Assembly: GCA_018714005.1 (NCBI GenBank)
Contig: DVOA01000004.1
Coordinates: forward strand, 1 to 48,462
Length of the DNA: 48,462 bases
Direction: 5' to 3'
From: Spyradomonas excrementavium
Lineage (GTDB): Bacteria > Cyanobacteriota > Vampirovibrionia > Gastranaerophilales > Gastranaerophilaceae
The notes under the pieces are model-generated. The model was not told the origin of the DNA. It saw nothing but the letters and a program-made list of their open reading frames with translations, and ran no database searches. Of the stretch, positions 8,731 through 16,268 are shown in pieces. The position numbers were made by a program, and so were the translations under genes. How positions within the stretch are numbered: the stretch's first letter is position 1; each line of letters begins with the position of its first letter.

Positions 8731-9444
8731 TTACCATCCTCTCGAGGCGCCGCCGCCTCCAAAACCGCCTCCGCCGCCGAATCCGCCGAAACTTCCGCCG
8801 CCAAACCCCCCGCCGGAACCGCCAAAACCGCCGCCCACAGGCACGATAAAAATATTCATGCGCCATAGAAAATAAAGTATTGCCAGCGCAAGAAAAAATG
8901 ACGATAAATCAAAGTCAGAACCTGCCGGAGGCGGGATTTTTGTTGATTTGTCAAGGGTTACGCCGTTTGCAGCAGCAATATCTTCCGCCAGAACGTACGT
9001 TCCGCGCACGATTCCGCTTGTATAATCACCATTTTTGAAGTAAGGGAGCATTTCTTCGTCAATTATTCTGCCGGCTTTTGCGTCGTTGATTATGCCCTCG
9101 AGCCCGTAACCGACTTCGATTCGGACTTTTCGGTCATTCGGCGCAACGAGCACAACCGCACCCTCGTTTTTGTCCTTTGAACCCACCTTGAAGTCGCGCC
9201 CTATCTGTATTGCGACGCTTTCCACGGGTCTTCCGTCAAGCGATTTGACCGTTGCTACCGCTATATCTGCACCGGTTTTGGTTTGCAGGTCGTACAAAAA
9301 GCCGTTTATTGCGCTTTTTGCTTTTGGCGTTAAAATTCCCGCATTGTCGCAGATAAAACCGTCAAATTTATACCCCGTATCGGCAAAAACCGTAAGAATA
9401 CAGCTAAAAAAGACAATTATGAGCAGTAGAAATTTTTTACACAT
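8731..9444 (-). CDS. TPM-domain (YgcG-like) exported protein with Gly-rich tail
   Basis: A 237-aa protein. Residues 1-21 form a signal peptide (KFLLLIIVFFSCILTVFA, then DTGYKFDG). The TPM domain follows (DNAGILTPKAKSAINGFLYD, TGADIAVATVKSLDGRPVE, RKVRIEVGYGLEG). A membrane segment lies near residues 178-200 (FFLALAILYFLWRMNIFIV), then a glycine-rich tail of repeated GGGFGG ending ASRGW. Such TPM proteins are membrane-anchored extracytoplasmic domains linked with LemA; phosphatase or scaffold activity has been proposed for relatives. ATG has weak upstream ribosome-site sequence. Confidence 0.88.
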   Translation of the reverse strand: MCKKFLLLIIVFFSCILTVFADTGYKFDGFICDNAGILTPKAKSAINGFLYDLQTKTGADIAVATVKSLDGRPVESVAIQIGRDFKVGSKDKNEGAVVLVAPNDRKVRIEVGYGLEGIINDAKAGRIIDEEMLPYFKNGDYTSGIVRGTYVLAEDIAAANGVTLDKSTKIPPPAGSDFDLSSFFLALAILYFLWRMNIFIVPVGGGFGGSGGGFGGGSFGGFGGGGGFGGGGASRGW

Positions 9445-9494
9445 GACCTGTAAATTTTAGCTTTTTTTATGATTTTTTGCAACATTCTAAGGGG

Positions 9495-9656
9495 CTAATC
9501 GCAATATGAAGCGCTAACCGTCAAAAATTCCCCGTCCTGAGCTGTGATTGCCCACCTGAGCGGATCAATTCCCATCTCTTTTAGCCGGTTTTCGACGTAT
9601 TCTGACGAAATTTTTTCCGGTTTTTTCAGTTTTACGTCCTTGCTTAGTATCGCCAT
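9495..9656 (-). CDS. 53-aa small protein coupled to glmS
   Basis: An unrecognised small protein starting MAILSKDVKLKKPEKISSEY and ending in LTVSASYCD. It has a basic N-terminus and a central helix (VENRLKEMGIDPLRWAIT). Its ATG overlaps the glmS stop codon (TAATG at 9654-9658), and GGTGG lies just upstream inside glmS, so translation is probably coupled. A coupled, well-formed reading frame argues it is real. No signal peptide or membrane segment. Possible roles include modulation of GlmS or an independent small regulator; no function can be assigned. Confidence 0.65.
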   Translation of the reverse strand: MAILSKDVKLKKPEKISSEYVENRLKEMGIDPLRWAITAQDGEFLTVSASYCD

Positions 9657-11494
9657 TATTCCACCGTTACTGATTTTGCAAGGTTTCTGGGCTGGTCAAC
9701 GTCTTTTCCCAGAAATTCCGCAATGTAATAAGCCAAAAGCTGTAAAGGAACAGACGCAAGCACCGGTGAAAGGTACTCATCGACCGTCGGAACTTTAAGC
9801 ACATACTCAAAAAGCCCGTCCAGCGAAGCATCTTCCACGGAAGTAAGGGCGATGAGCCTTGCATTTCTGGCTTTTGCCTCTTCTGCGTTGGAAAGTACCT
9901 TGTCATAAACCACTCCGGGCATTAAAATCGCCAGAACCGGCATTGTTTCGTCCAGCATGGCAATCGGGCCGTGTTTCAGTTCGCCTGCGGGGTAGCCGGT
10001 TGCGTTGATGTAGCTGATTTCCTTGAGTTTTAAGGCTCCCTCAAGCGCAGTTGCAAAATTTATGCCGCGTGCAATGTAAATAAAGTTTCTGAAAGACGAA
10101 AACGCCTTTGCGCACGCCATAACGTTCTCTTTGTGCGAAAGAACCGTTTCAACCTTCTGCGGAAGCTCAAGAAGCTCCTGTTTCAGGTTTTTCAGATGAA
10201 TCGGGTCGAAAGATTTTTTCGTTTCCGCAACAAAAATCGCAAAAAGATAAAGCGCGATGAGCTGTGCGTTGAAAGATTTTGTAGCTGCAACGCTGACTTC
10301 AATTCCTGCGTTTACGGGGATAAGACTGTCCGCTTCACGCGCCATAATTGAATCAGGGCGGTTTGTGATGATTAAAATGTGAGAACCGACGGCTTTTGCC
10401 TGACGGATTGCCGTAATTGTGTCAGAAGTTTCGCCTGACTGCGAAATTCCTATTACAAGCGTGTTTGCGTCGGTAACGGTTTTTCTGTAAATGTATTCGC
10501 TTGAGCATTCCACGTCAACAGGGATGTTTGTGAAAGCTTCGATGACGTATTTTGCAATCATCGCAGCATGGAGTGAGGTTCCGCAGGCAATAATTTCAAT
10601 TCTTTTCAGATTTTTAATCTGTTCGGCGGTGAGTTTTACTTCGTCCAGCGTGATGGGCGAATCTACGCCGTGCAGCTTGCCTGTGAGTGCATTTCTGATT
10701 ACGTCGGGCTGCTCGTGGATTTCTTTGAGCATAAAATGCTTGTATCCTGCTTTGCTTATTGCAATAGGCTCCCACGGGAGGATTTCTTCTTTTTTTACCA
10801 CCTGTTTTCCGTCAATATCCGTAATCAGTACCGTATCTGGCGTCAAAACAGCCACTTCATCGTCATCAAGGTAAATTACGCGCTTAGTGTATTCAATAAT
10901 TGCCGGACAATCGCTTGCAAGGTAGTTTTCCGCCTCGCCCAGCGCAACAATCAGGGGCGCATTTTTTCTTGTGCCGACGAGAACATTCGGTTCGTCCTGA
11001 TGCATGACGCAGAGCGCGTATGCGCCTTTAATTTGTTTTACTGCGGCTCTTACGGCTTTAGGCAATGAGTGAATTTTGCCGTATTCGTGCGCGATTAGGT
11101 GCGCGACGACCTCTGTATCGGTTTCGGATTTGAAAATGCAGCCGCGTTTTTCGAGTTCTTCTTTCAGTTCTTTGAAATTTTCGATAATTCCGTTGTGAAC
11201 AATCACGAGTTTTCCGCAATTGCAGGTGTGCGGGTGCGCGTTTATTGTGTTAGGCACGCCGTGGGTTGCCCAGCGGATGTGACCGATTCCCATTGTTGTA
11301 TTTTGGAGGGGATTTTGCTCCATTATTGCTTTGAGGTTCTGGAGTTTGCCCTGTGCTTTGAAAACTTTGATTTTTCCGTCCGAATTCACAGCCAGTCCCG
11401 CAGAGTCGTAACCTCTGTATTCAAGCTTGCTCAAGCCGTCCAACAAAATCTTAACTACCGGCTTTGAGCCCACATATCCTACAATTCCGCACAT
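9656..11494 (-). CDS. glmS: Glutamine--fructose-6-phosphate aminotransferase (isomerising)
   Basis: GlmS makes glucosamine-6-phosphate from fructose-6-phosphate and glutamine, the first committed step to UDP-GlcNAc for peptidoglycan and lipid A. The 612-aa length is typical. The N-terminal Ntn glutaminase begins MCGIVGYVGS with catalytic Cys2; two SIS isomerase domains follow (CGTSLHAAMIAKYVIEAF, GISQSGETSDT, and the C-terminal ...RNLAKSVTVE). ATG at 11494 has AGAGGA upstream. No glmS ribozyme-like leader is recognisable upstream. It starts a likely minus-strand operon with the 53-aa ORF, and perhaps the TPM, nucleotidyltransferase and LemA genes. Confidence 0.97.
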   Translation of the reverse strand: MCGIVGYVGSKPVVKILLDGLSKLEYRGYDSAGLAVNSDGKIKVFKAQGKLQNLKAIMEQNPLQNTTMGIGHIRWATHGVPNTINAHPHTCNCGKLVIVHNGIIENFKELKEELEKRGCIFKSETDTEVVAHLIAHEYGKIHSLPKAVRAAVKQIKGAYALCVMHQDEPNVLVGTRKNAPLIVALGEAENYLASDCPAIIEYTKRVIYLDDDEVAVLTPDTVLITDIDGKQVVKKEEILPWEPIAISKAGYKHFMLKEIHEQPDVIRNALTGKLHGVDSPITLDEVKLTAEQIKNLKRIEIIACGTSLHAAMIAKYVIEAFTNIPVDVECSSEYIYRKTVTDANTLVIGISQSGETSDTITAIRQAKAVGSHILIITNRPDSIMAREADSLIPVNAGIEVSVAATKSFNAQLIALYLFAIFVAETKKSFDPIHLKNLKQELLELPQKVETVLSHKENVMACAKAFSSFRNFIYIARGINFATALEGALKLKEISYINATGYPAGELKHGPIAMLDETMPVLAILMPGVVYDKVLSNAEEAKARNARLIALTSVEDASLDGLFEYVLKVPTVDEYLSPVLASVPLQLLAYYIAEFLGKDVDQPRNLAKSVTVE

Positions 11495-11682
11495 ATAATA
11501 TTTCCTCTGATTAGCTATATAAAATATAATAATGAGTATTTTACTTTAAAAAACCTTTTTTGGGTAGGTGAAGAAATTAATTTTATATTAAGATTTAAAA
11601 TTTGATTTTTATTATAACGAATTGTAAATATTGCCGTCATTTTTCTAAAGTTTTTCCAAAATCATGCCGATAACTAAAATGT

Positions 11683-11700
11683 GAATCGAAAGTGTGATTC
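11683..11700 (+). promoter_or_regulatory. Short inverted repeat upstream of the 52-aa gene
   Basis: GAATC-8 nt-GATTC (extendable to TGAATC/GATTCA) lies 28 bp before the GTG start at 11728. It could be an operator or a leader hairpin. The surrounding 11495-11727 gap is A/T-rich and must hold divergent promoters for glmS (minus) and the small gene (plus); a weak TTGATT and TAAATA pair lies near 11601-11629. Confidence 0.3.
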
Positions 11701-11727
11701 AATAGTCAACTAATAGGAGGTCACTTC

Positions 11728-11886
11728 GTGATAGCAAAAAACAGGTATTATGGCATTGATTATGAAGAAGGGCTGGAGGAGTTGCAAAACGAACTCGCCG
11801 AATTCAAAATGATGTTCAACGAAAAAAACTGTTTCAAAATGAAAAAAAAGGAGAAAAAATTTAGAAATAAACCCGTTTACGAATAG
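11728..11886 (+). CDS. 52-aa small protein with strong ribosome site
   Basis: No family recognised. GTG start at 11728 with an excellent AGGAGG ribosome site 7 nt away. The protein begins MIAKNRYYGIDYEEGLEELQ, has a predicted helix, and ends in a Lys-rich stretch (KMKKKEKKFRNKP). Followed 34 bp on by an intrinsic terminator at 11920-11943, so it looks like a monocistronic unit. Strong ribosome site, own terminator and clean frame make it likely real. Another GTG-start small gene with similar basic tail lies at 19802. Function unknown. Confidence 0.7.
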   Translation: MIAKNRYYGIDYEEGLEELQNELAEFKMMFNEKNCFKMKKKEKKFRNKPVYE

Positions 11887-11919
11887 AATTTTATAAAAAA
11901 ACTGAATAGAAAAAGCAGG

Positions 11920-11943
11920 GCGGCTCTTGATGGGCCGCTTTTT
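11920..11943 (+). terminator. Intrinsic terminator after the 52-aa gene
   Basis: GCGGCTC-TTGAT-GGGCCGC stem-loop with one T-G wobble, followed directly by five T residues. Confidence 0.9.
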
Positions 11944-11960
11944 GTATGGGTTTTGAGGGA

Positions 11961-12005
11961 ACGCTCCCCACCCCGGCCCTCCCCGAGTTGGGGAGGGAGT
12001 TTTTT
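11961..12005 (+). repeat. Family A palindromic repeat
   Basis: CGCTCCCCACCCC followed by hairpin CCCTCCCC-gagtt-GGGGAGGG and a T-run (AGTTTTTT). It is the inverse-orientation relative of 6720-6760 and close to the 16988-17073 copy. The T-run makes it look like a second terminator on the plus strand. Confidence 0.75.
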
Positions 12006-12047
12006 GGAGGGTAAGTCGGGGGAACTATATCAACAGGCTTTTTGATG

Positions 12048-12056
12048 TGGTATAAT
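12048..12056 (+). promoter_or_regulatory. Extended -10 promoter for the membrane protein and miaA
   Basis: TGG followed by a perfect TATAAT (12051-12056), i.e. an extended -10 element, 35 bp before the ATG at 12092. The -35 region is weak, as often with extended -10 promoters. It probably drives the 12092 gene and miaA. Confidence 0.6.
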
Positions 12057-12091
12057 CATCTCAAAATTATTATTCAGCGGGGATTTTTTAA

Positions 12092-12898
12092 ATGATTATA
12101 AAACAGGCATTTAAGGTAACAAAAGATAATATAATTCTGGCGCAGCCGCTGGTTTTGTACCTTGTTGTTGTCAGCCTGACCTCCGCAGGGCTCTCGAGAG
12201 TGCCGGCTTCACCGGTTTTCTGGGTGTTTTTCGGCGCAAATATCCTTTTGTCTACGGCATTTTTTGCCGGCTGGTTTTATATGTGCGCAAAAACCGTGGA
12301 ACATGAAAAAACCGAATACAAATCCCCCGAAGAAAAAAGCATTGCGTCGGTAAAACTGATAAAAAACTTTTTTCCGGGCGTTGGCGAATACTTTTTGTCC
12401 GTTACATCGGCGATTTTGCTTTATACGGGCATTTTTGCGATAATTCTTTACCTCGCTTTCAAGGCCGGCACGCATTTTATCCCGAATCCTTATATAAATT
12501 TTGCAAAAATAATGGCAGCCCAGACACCCGCACAAATGCAGGATTATATAATGACCCTGACGCCCGTTCAGATAAAGCTTTTGAACCTGTGGTTTATGTA
12601 TATGGGCGGTGTTTCCTTTGTTTACACGTTTTTGACGATGTTCTGGTTCCCTGCGCTGATTTTTGACACAAAAAATCCGTTTTCAGCGTTCTGGAAAAAC
12701 CTGAAGTTCATCTTCAAAAACTTTTTCGGCGCGCTGGGAATCGTCGCTTACCTGTATTTTATGAATTTTATCGTTTCCGCAATCAATGCTGTTTCCGGCG
12801 TGAATATTGTGCTTTCGATTATCTCGCTCGTGGTCACATTTTACTTCATGACATATTGCATTGTTTTGATATTCTTGTATTATGGCGAAAAAAGATAA
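12092..12898 (+). CDS. Multi-pass membrane protein of unknown function
   Basis: A 268-aa protein with about five or six membrane segments (LVLYLVVVSLTSAGL, VFWVFFGANILLSTAFFAGW, VTSAILLYTGIFAIILYLAF, VSFVYTFLTMFWFPALIF and two near the C-terminus). The segment NPFSAFWKNLKFIFKNFFGA before the last pair resembles the amphipathic motif in DUF4013-like membrane proteins and has a looser counterpart in the protein at 36423-37394. Start ATG after GCGGGGA. It overlaps miaA by 17 bp, so the two are co-transcribed. No specific function assigned. Confidence 0.8.
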   Translation: MIIKQAFKVTKDNIILAQPLVLYLVVVSLTSAGLSRVPASPVFWVFFGANILLSTAFFAGWFYMCAKTVEHEKTEYKSPEEKSIASVKLIKNFFPGVGEYFLSVTSAILLYTGIFAIILYLAFKAGTHFIPNPYINFAKIMAAQTPAQMQDYIMTLTPVQIKLLNLWFMYMGGVSFVYTFLTMFWFPALIFDTKNPFSAFWKNLKFIFKNFFGALGIVAYLYFMNFIVSAINAVSGVNIVLSIISLVVTFYFMTYCIVLIFLYYGEKR

Positions 12899-13802
12899 AG
12901 TAATTGCAATAGCAGGCCCGACAGCTTCGGGGAAAAGCGCTCTGGCGGTTTGGGCGGCGCAAAAGCTCGGCGGAGAGATAATTTCGGCTGATTCAAGGCA
13001 AATTTACAAGGAATTTGACATCGCGTCTGCAAAACCCTCCGAAAGCGAAAAATGCGGGGTTGCGCACTATATGATTGATGTTGTGAGCCCTGATGAGGAG
13101 TTCAGCGTGGCTGATTTTACGCGCATGTCGAATGATATTATCAAAAAAATCACCGCAAAAGGGAAAATCCCCATCGTGGCGGGCGGTACGGGGCTTTATT
13201 TTCGGGCACTTTTGCAGGATTTTGATATCCCCGAGGTTCCGGCGAATAAAAAATTGCGCGACGAATTGAATCAGCTTGCCAAAAATGAGGGCGCAGCGGC
13301 TGTTTACAGGATTTTAGAACAGCTTGACCCCGAACTTGCAAAAAAAATCCATCCGAACAACACAGTAAAAATTATCCGCGCAATTGAGGTCGCAAAAGCC
13401 CTGAATATCCCCATGTCACAGGCGCAGGGCAAAAAAGAAGCGCCTTATGACGTTCTATGGCTCGGCTTGAACGCGAAAAACCGCGATTTTCTTTATGAAA
13501 AAATAAACATGCGGGTTGAAAAAATGATAGAAAAAGGGCTGTGGGAAGAGGCATGCAGACTTTTTGAAAAATACGGAAAAACCGGCCTGCTTATGGGTAC
13601 AATCGGCTATCAGGAGCTTTATTCGTGCATTTTCGAGGGGGCAGAACGGGCGGAAGCCATTGAAAAAATAAAACAAAACACCCGCCGCTACGCAAAACGC
13701 CAGTTGACCTGGTTTCGGGCGAATCAGGAGATGAATTGGATTGAAATTGAGGGCGATGTGATTGCGCAGGCCGAAAAAATACTCGAAAATCACGGATTTT
13801 AA
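12882..13802 (+). CDS. miaA: tRNA dimethylallyltransferase
   Basis: MiaA transfers a dimethylallyl group to N6 of adenosine-37 in tRNAs reading UNN codons. The 306-aa protein shows the P-loop GPTASGKSALA (residues 11-21), the DSRQIYKEFDIASAKPS segment, HYMIDVVSP, AGGTGLYFRAL and a C-terminal WFRAN. Length is typical. The start overlaps the end of the upstream membrane protein. It converges on leuA with a 15-bp gap and no clear terminator. Among the tRNAs here, Cys(GCA) reads a UNN codon and so is a candidate substrate. Confidence 0.97.
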   Translation: MAKKDKVIAIAGPTASGKSALAVWAAQKLGGEIISADSRQIYKEFDIASAKPSESEKCGVAHYMIDVVSPDEEFSVADFTRMSNDIIKKITAKGKIPIVAGGTGLYFRALLQDFDIPEVPANKKLRDELNQLAKNEGAAAVYRILEQLDPELAKKIHPNNTVKIIRAIEVAKALNIPMSQAQGKKEAPYDVLWLGLNAKNRDFLYEKINMRVEKMIEKGLWEEACRLFEKYGKTGLLMGTIGYQELYSCIFEGAERAEAIEKIKQNTRRYAKRQLTWFRANQEMNWIEIEGDVIAQAEKILENHGF

Positions 13803-13817
13803 TCACAATCCCCTTTT

Positions 13818-15332
13818 TTACATACCCAGCAGATTCAACCCGTTGAAAATGGCTTTTACGTTGGCTTTTATGGTGCTTTCGTCCTTTGCCCTTGATATGA
13901 CAATGTTTCCGTTTTTGTCTTCAAAATGAATAACCGTCATCGCAACCGCGCCCGAGCCGAATAGTTCGCCGTCTATCGCGGATTGTTTGTAATTTACGAG
14001 TTTTTGGGCAAAACCGGCTTGCCTCAAGGCATCCAAACAAGCGTCAACAGGCCCGTTTCCTTTGCCGTCAAGCTCAAAATAGTCCTCTTTGTGGAAAAAT
14101 TTCAGATTGAATACGTTTTCAGCAAGCTTTTCAAAGCTTACAAGCCTGAAATCGCCTCTGACATTGTAAATTTTGTCAAAATAAATCTCCAGAATGTTGC
14201 GAACCGGCAGTTCTCCGACTTTTTCCGCAGCTTCTTTAACAAACGGCGTAATTCGCACGGCTTCTTGCACGGTAACGGGATAACCGGCGTCTTTTATAAT
14301 CTCGAAAATCGCTGTTTTGCCCGACTGGCTTGTGAATCCGATTTTTTCGTCGTCTTTTCTGCCGATGAGCGACGGATGAATCGCGCGATATGCACCTTTT
14401 TCCATATCTTTGGTTTTGATAGCGCCGTCCTGATGGATTCCGCTTCTGTGAGCAAGCGCCTGCGGCCCAATCAGGGGGGCTAGTTCAGGAATTTTCACAT
14501 GTGACATTTCCGAAACAACCAGCGCCAGTTCGTAAATTTCGTCGAGCTTCAAAGGTACATTTACGCCGCAATTGTGCAGTGCAACGGCGACTTCGTACAT
14601 ATTTGTGTTCCCCGCACGCTCCCCGAGCCCGTTCAATGAGCATTCAAGCTGCGTTGCGCCCGAAAAATAGCTTTCCACGGTTGACGCGGTTGCCATTCCG
14701 AGGTCGTTGTGGCAGTGAACCGAGATAATAATGTCTTTTGGCAGTGCGTCATAAACTTTTTCGACGAGCGTAACGAAATTTTTCACCCTTTCGCGCTCAA
14801 CTGTGTTCGGAAGGTTAATCACGTGCGCACCCGCGTTTACAACATCTTTGAGCGTTTCAATTACGTAATCAATATTCTCCGCGCAGTCGCCGAAATGCTC
14901 GATTGAGAACTCAATTTCGCCGTTTTTGGGCAGTTTTTCTTTTGCAAACGCAACTGCTTCCACTGCGAGCTTTCTGACTTCGTGCGGTTCTTTGTTGAGA
15001 ACGTATTTCATGTTAAAAGGGCTCATTGCAATAAAAGTGTGCAATCTTGGCTTTGCGCAGTGCTGAATTGCCTCAATTCCTTTTAAAATATCCTTTTCAA
15101 CCGTTCTTGCGAGTGCAGAAATGACTGTATTTTCCGGAGCAATTTCCGCGAGCCTTTTGCAGGCTTGAAAATCAAGCTCCGATGAAGCCGGAAATCCGAC
15201 TTCAATCCCTTGAACGCCAAATTCGGTGAGTTTTTTAAAGATGAGTTCTTTTTCTGAGAGGTTCCAGGGCTTTTTGAGGGATTGGTTCCCGTCGCGCAGC
15301 GTAATGTCGTAGAAAAACGGTTGTCTGGTCAT
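13818..15332 (-). CDS. leuA: 2-isopropylmalate synthase (LeuA-type acyltransferase)
   Basis: A 504-aa DRE-TIM barrel enzyme that condenses acetyl-CoA with a 2-oxoacid; by similarity 2-oxoisovalerate in leucine synthesis. Seen: DITLRDGNQSL at the active site, GIEVGFPASSELDF, the metal-binding HCHNDLG, GLGERAGNTNMYEVAVAL, and SGIHQDG at the linker. A C-terminal allosteric (LeuA dimer) domain runs about 370-504. The DGNQ variant of DRE and GERAGN suggest a less common IPMS branch, and citramalate or homocitrate synthase cannot be excluded. ATG preceded by AAAGGAC. No leucine leader peptide or T-box recognised upstream. Confidence 0.85.
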   Translation of the reverse strand: MTRQPFFYDITLRDGNQSLKKPWNLSEKELIFKKLTEFGVQGIEVGFPASSELDFQACKRLAEIAPENTVISALARTVEKDILKGIEAIQHCAKPRLHTFIAMSPFNMKYVLNKEPHEVRKLAVEAVAFAKEKLPKNGEIEFSIEHFGDCAENIDYVIETLKDVVNAGAHVINLPNTVERERVKNFVTLVEKVYDALPKDIIISVHCHNDLGMATASTVESYFSGATQLECSLNGLGERAGNTNMYEVAVALHNCGVNVPLKLDEIYELALVVSEMSHVKIPELAPLIGPQALAHRSGIHQDGAIKTKDMEKGAYRAIHPSLIGRKDDEKIGFTSQSGKTAIFEIIKDAGYPVTVQEAVRITPFVKEAAEKVGELPVRNILEIYFDKIYNVRGDFRLVSFEKLAENVFNLKFFHKEDYFELDGKGNGPVDACLDALRQAGFAQKLVNYKQSAIDGELFGSGAVAMTVIHFEDKNGNIVISRAKDESTIKANVKAIFNGLNLLGM

Positions 15333-15451
15333 ATTTTGTCCTTTGGTTGCTGTGATTCATTTTATCTTAGCTTTTTCTGCGGTTTGAATCAAGTTTTTAA
15401 ATTGTATAACTGTTTATAGCCCGAATTTTATTTATAATACTAAAAAGAATC

Positions 15452-15480
15452 TTGACGGTTTGATTTGTTATTGTTAAACT
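15452..15480 (+). promoter_or_regulatory. Promoter upstream of the tRNA-Pro leader
   Basis: TTGACG (15452-15457), 17-bp spacer, TAAACT (15475-15480). Transcription should start near 15487, so the primary transcript would include a leader of about 300 nt holding the repeat units before tRNA-Pro. Confidence 0.55.
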
Positions 15481-15541
15481 TTAAATACTTTGAGAGAGAT
15501 TTCAAGGTCAGTTCTTTGAAAACAGAAGAGGATGCTGAAAA

Positions 15542-15787
15542 CGGGATGTCAATGCCATTAAGCACTTGAGCACCGCTTTTCCTGAAAAATTTGCGCGAAA
15601 ATGCACCGTAGGTGCGCTGCCATTCAACGGACAGGGCAAATGTTTTCGGGATGTGGCAAGAACTCTGGCACAAACGATTGAGTATCGTTTGTGGTAGAGG
15701 CAGGCAAAGTGAGATACGAAGTATCTCCGTGCCGTATAAAAATTGTGCCGCAGGTGCGCTACCATCAACGGACGGGGCAAATGTTTT
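15542..15787 (+). repeat. Duplicated leader of tRNA-Pro with tRNA-derived direct and inverted segments
   Basis: The leader contains a first unit 15542-15646 and a second unit 15647-15787. The second begins with an exact copy of the first 11 nt of tRNA-Pro (CGGGATGTGGC, 15647-15657 versus 15788-15798), and the first with a decayed CGGGATGT. Both units end in a nearly identical stretch of about 45 nt (ending near GGGCAAATGTTTT). Each contains an inverted tRNA-Pro D-arm segment: AGGTGCGCTACCA at 15752-15764 is the exact reverse complement of 15805-15817 in the tRNA. Unit 2 also has two hairpins, 15663-15699 and GAGATAC-gaa-GTATCTC. Confidence 0.85.
15663..15699 (+). repeat. Nested CTCT...AGAG mini-hairpin inside the tRNA-Pro leader
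   Basis: CACAAACGAT-tgagt-ATCGTTTGTG is a perfect 10-bp stem, framed by CTCTGG and GGTAGAG. Related modules with the same feet lie at 43457-43498 and 43559-43597. The latter even shares an ACGAT-5 nt-ATCGT core. Confidence 0.7.
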
Positions 15788-15861
15788 CGGGATGTGGCGC
15801 AGCTTGGTAGCGCACCTCGCTTGGGACGAGGGGGTCGCACGTTCAAATCGTGTCATCCCGA
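15788..15861 (+). tRNA. tRNA-Pro (anticodon TGG)
   Basis: A 74-nt cloverleaf: acceptor CGGGATG/CATCCCG, D-stem GCGC/GCGC, anticodon stem CCTCG/CGAGG with loop CTTGGGA (TGG at positions 34-36), T-arm GCACG-TTCAAAT-CGTGT, discriminator A. CCA is not encoded. It is followed by a T-rich run and then by tRNA-Gly and tRNA-Cys. Its D-arm is complementary to its own leader. Confidence 0.97.
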
Positions 15862-15920
15862 GTTTTTTAGCAACTGCGTTGAAAAAATCCTTTTCTAAAT
15901 GATTTTATCTGCAAAAAGAA

Positions 15921-16025
15921 CAGGTTTGACAACTAAATAAGCGGAAGTAACTCAATGCCTGAAAGCATTGGCTTTCTCTCCAAATTATTACCTGCCGTTG
16001 GAAGGCAGGTTTGACAATCAAATAA
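15921..16025 (+). repeat. Leader of tRNA-Gly with duplicated tRNA 5' end and inverted anticodon arm
   Basis: A 37-nt direct repeat (15921-15957 and 16006-16042) spans leader plus the first 17 nt of tRNA-Gly, so a copy of the tRNA start lies at 15941-15957. Between the copies is a CAATGC/GCATTG hairpin and an inverted copy of the anticodon arm: TTGGAAGGCAGGT (15998-16010) is the exact reverse complement of 16050-16062. The inverted piece and the second direct copy share CAGGT at their junction (16006-16010). Confidence 0.85.
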
Positions 16026-16100
16026 GCGGAAGTAACTCAATGGTAGAGTACCTGCCTTCCAAGCAGGCTGTTGCGAGTTCGAGCCTCGTCTTCCGCTCCA
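16026..16100 (+). tRNA. tRNA-Gly (anticodon TCC), CCA encoded
   Basis: Acceptor GCGGAAG/CTTCCGC, D-arm ACTC-AATGGTA-GAGT, anticodon arm CCTGC-CTTCCAA-GCAGG, T-arm GCGAG-TTCGAGC-CTCGT, discriminator T and encoded CCA (16098-16100). Probably co-transcribed with tRNA-Pro and tRNA-Cys. The anticodon arm is complementary to its leader at 15998-16010. Confidence 0.97.
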
Positions 16101-16163
16101 TTTAAAAATAGTTAAAAGACGGCTTTGTGGGGAACTGCGGGAGCGTTTTTTATTAAAATAAGC

Positions 16164-16234
16164 GGCGGCATGGCCAAGTGGTAAGGCAGAGGCCTGCAAA
16201 GCCTTTATCCCCAGTTCGAATCTGGGTGCCGCCT
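16164..16234 (+). tRNA. tRNA-Cys (anticodon GCA)
   Basis: A 71-nt cloverleaf: acceptor GGCGGCA/TGCCGCC, anticodon arm GAGGC-CTGCAAA-GCCTT, T-arm CCCAG-TTCGAAT-CTGGG, discriminator T, no encoded CCA. Unlike its two upstream neighbours its 63-nt leader has no copy of its own 5' end. Confidence 0.97.
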
Positions 16235-16244
16235 TTTATAGATT

Positions 16245-16268
16245 AAAGACCTCAATCGAGGTCTTTTT
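16245..16268. terminator. Bidirectional terminator between tRNA-Cys and the HTH gene
   Basis: AAAGACCTC-AATC-GAGGTCTTTTT, with A-run and T-run on either side. It can end the tRNA transcript on plus and the small HTH gene (stop at 16267) on minus. Confidence 0.88.

Noticed and set aside
11495..11727. glmS ribozyme or riboswitch upstream of glmS
   Set aside because: No conserved glmS ribozyme core recognised; the region is only A/T-rich.
15333..15540. T-box or leucine leader controlling leuA
   Set aside because: No T-box sequence, no Leu-rich leader peptide; only weak promoter-like elements.
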